A DNA stretch of 39,226 nucleotides, taken from Perkinsus olseni. Its lineage: Eukaryota > Perkinsozoa > Perkinsida > Perkinsidae. Within the stretch, counting starts at the first letter, position 1. Each line of letters opens with the position of its first letter. Below the pieces are notes generated by a model. The model was not told the DNA's origin, searched no databases, and saw nothing but the letters and a program-made list of their open reading frames with translations. Location of the stretch: contig JABANP010000492.1 in the NCBI GenBank assembly GCA_013115135.1, positions 1 to 39,226 of the forward strand, read 5' to 3'. The position numbers and the translations under genes were made by a program. This document shows positions 39,182 to 39,226 of the stretch, one piece after another.

Positions 39182-39226
39182 CTTTTTCTCGCGGGTTCTG
39201 GTTTCGCGTATGCCTCTCCCAACCTC

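Larger units (their letters stand above)
37989..39226. other. right end of window, no supported gene
   Basis: Open frames on both strands lack motifs. Structure seen: an 8-bp-arm inverted repeat CGTTGACG/CGTCAACG at 38371-38390, a 17-bp-arm hairpin with one mismatch and a 7-nt loop at 38577-38617, a triad at 38701, and a decayed triad at 39162. Confidence 0.5.

Overview
This is a nuclear DNA window from a unicellular eukaryote. Coding blocks are split by short GT-AG introns, some only about 34-62 nt. One tRNA carries an 11-nt intron, there are no operons or ribosome binding sites, and several proteins start with signal peptides. An alveolate, most likely a Perkinsus-type protist, fits best: two secreted proteins and the S8 protease look like that lineage. 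The taxon is inferred, not proven.

Layout. Positions 310-1371 (+) encode a TBC (Rab-GAP) domain protein. Positions 1540-4411 hold no gene I can support. Positions 4412-26960 (+) are one very large, exon-rich VPS13 gene (bridge-type lipid transfer protein). It has the N-terminal chorein motif, a 4.3-kb central exon with the VAB repeats, and C-terminal exons ending at 26960. A 1.9-kb intron of this gene carries three antisense tRNA genes (Lys, Tyr, Asn). Positions 28420-29611 (+) encode a six-exon GNAT acetyltransferase with a signal peptide. The 3' end of VPS13 is duplicated on the far side of that gene (copy A 25668-27726, copy B 29966-32030). Positions 32725-34152 (+) encode a secreted subtilisin-like (S8) protease. 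Positions 35123-35974 (-) encode a secreted protein of unknown function, and 36294-36749 (-) is a truncated paralogue of it. A 1.24-kb terminal-inverted-repeat element full of GAATC/GAGT words follows, then about 1.2 kb without a visible gene.

The most unusual signal is not a gene. Scattered through introns and intergenic DNA are 20-nt 'triads' of fixed geometry: a hexamer, one base, its reverse complement, one base, then the same hexamer again (N6-x-rcN6-y-N6). I count 12 exact contiguous copies, one exact copy interrupted by a nested one, and two with one mismatch. Chance predicts about 0.002 in this length. The two copies of the VPS13 3' segment act as an internal before/after comparison: one copy has a single hexamer-like site where the other has the triad, a net gain of exactly 14 nt, and at one place 28 nt, which resolves into two nested triads. 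A related class of longer perfect palindromes (arms up to 33 bp) also has a single central base. Together these suggest a repeated, mechanistically constrained mutational process or insertion system.
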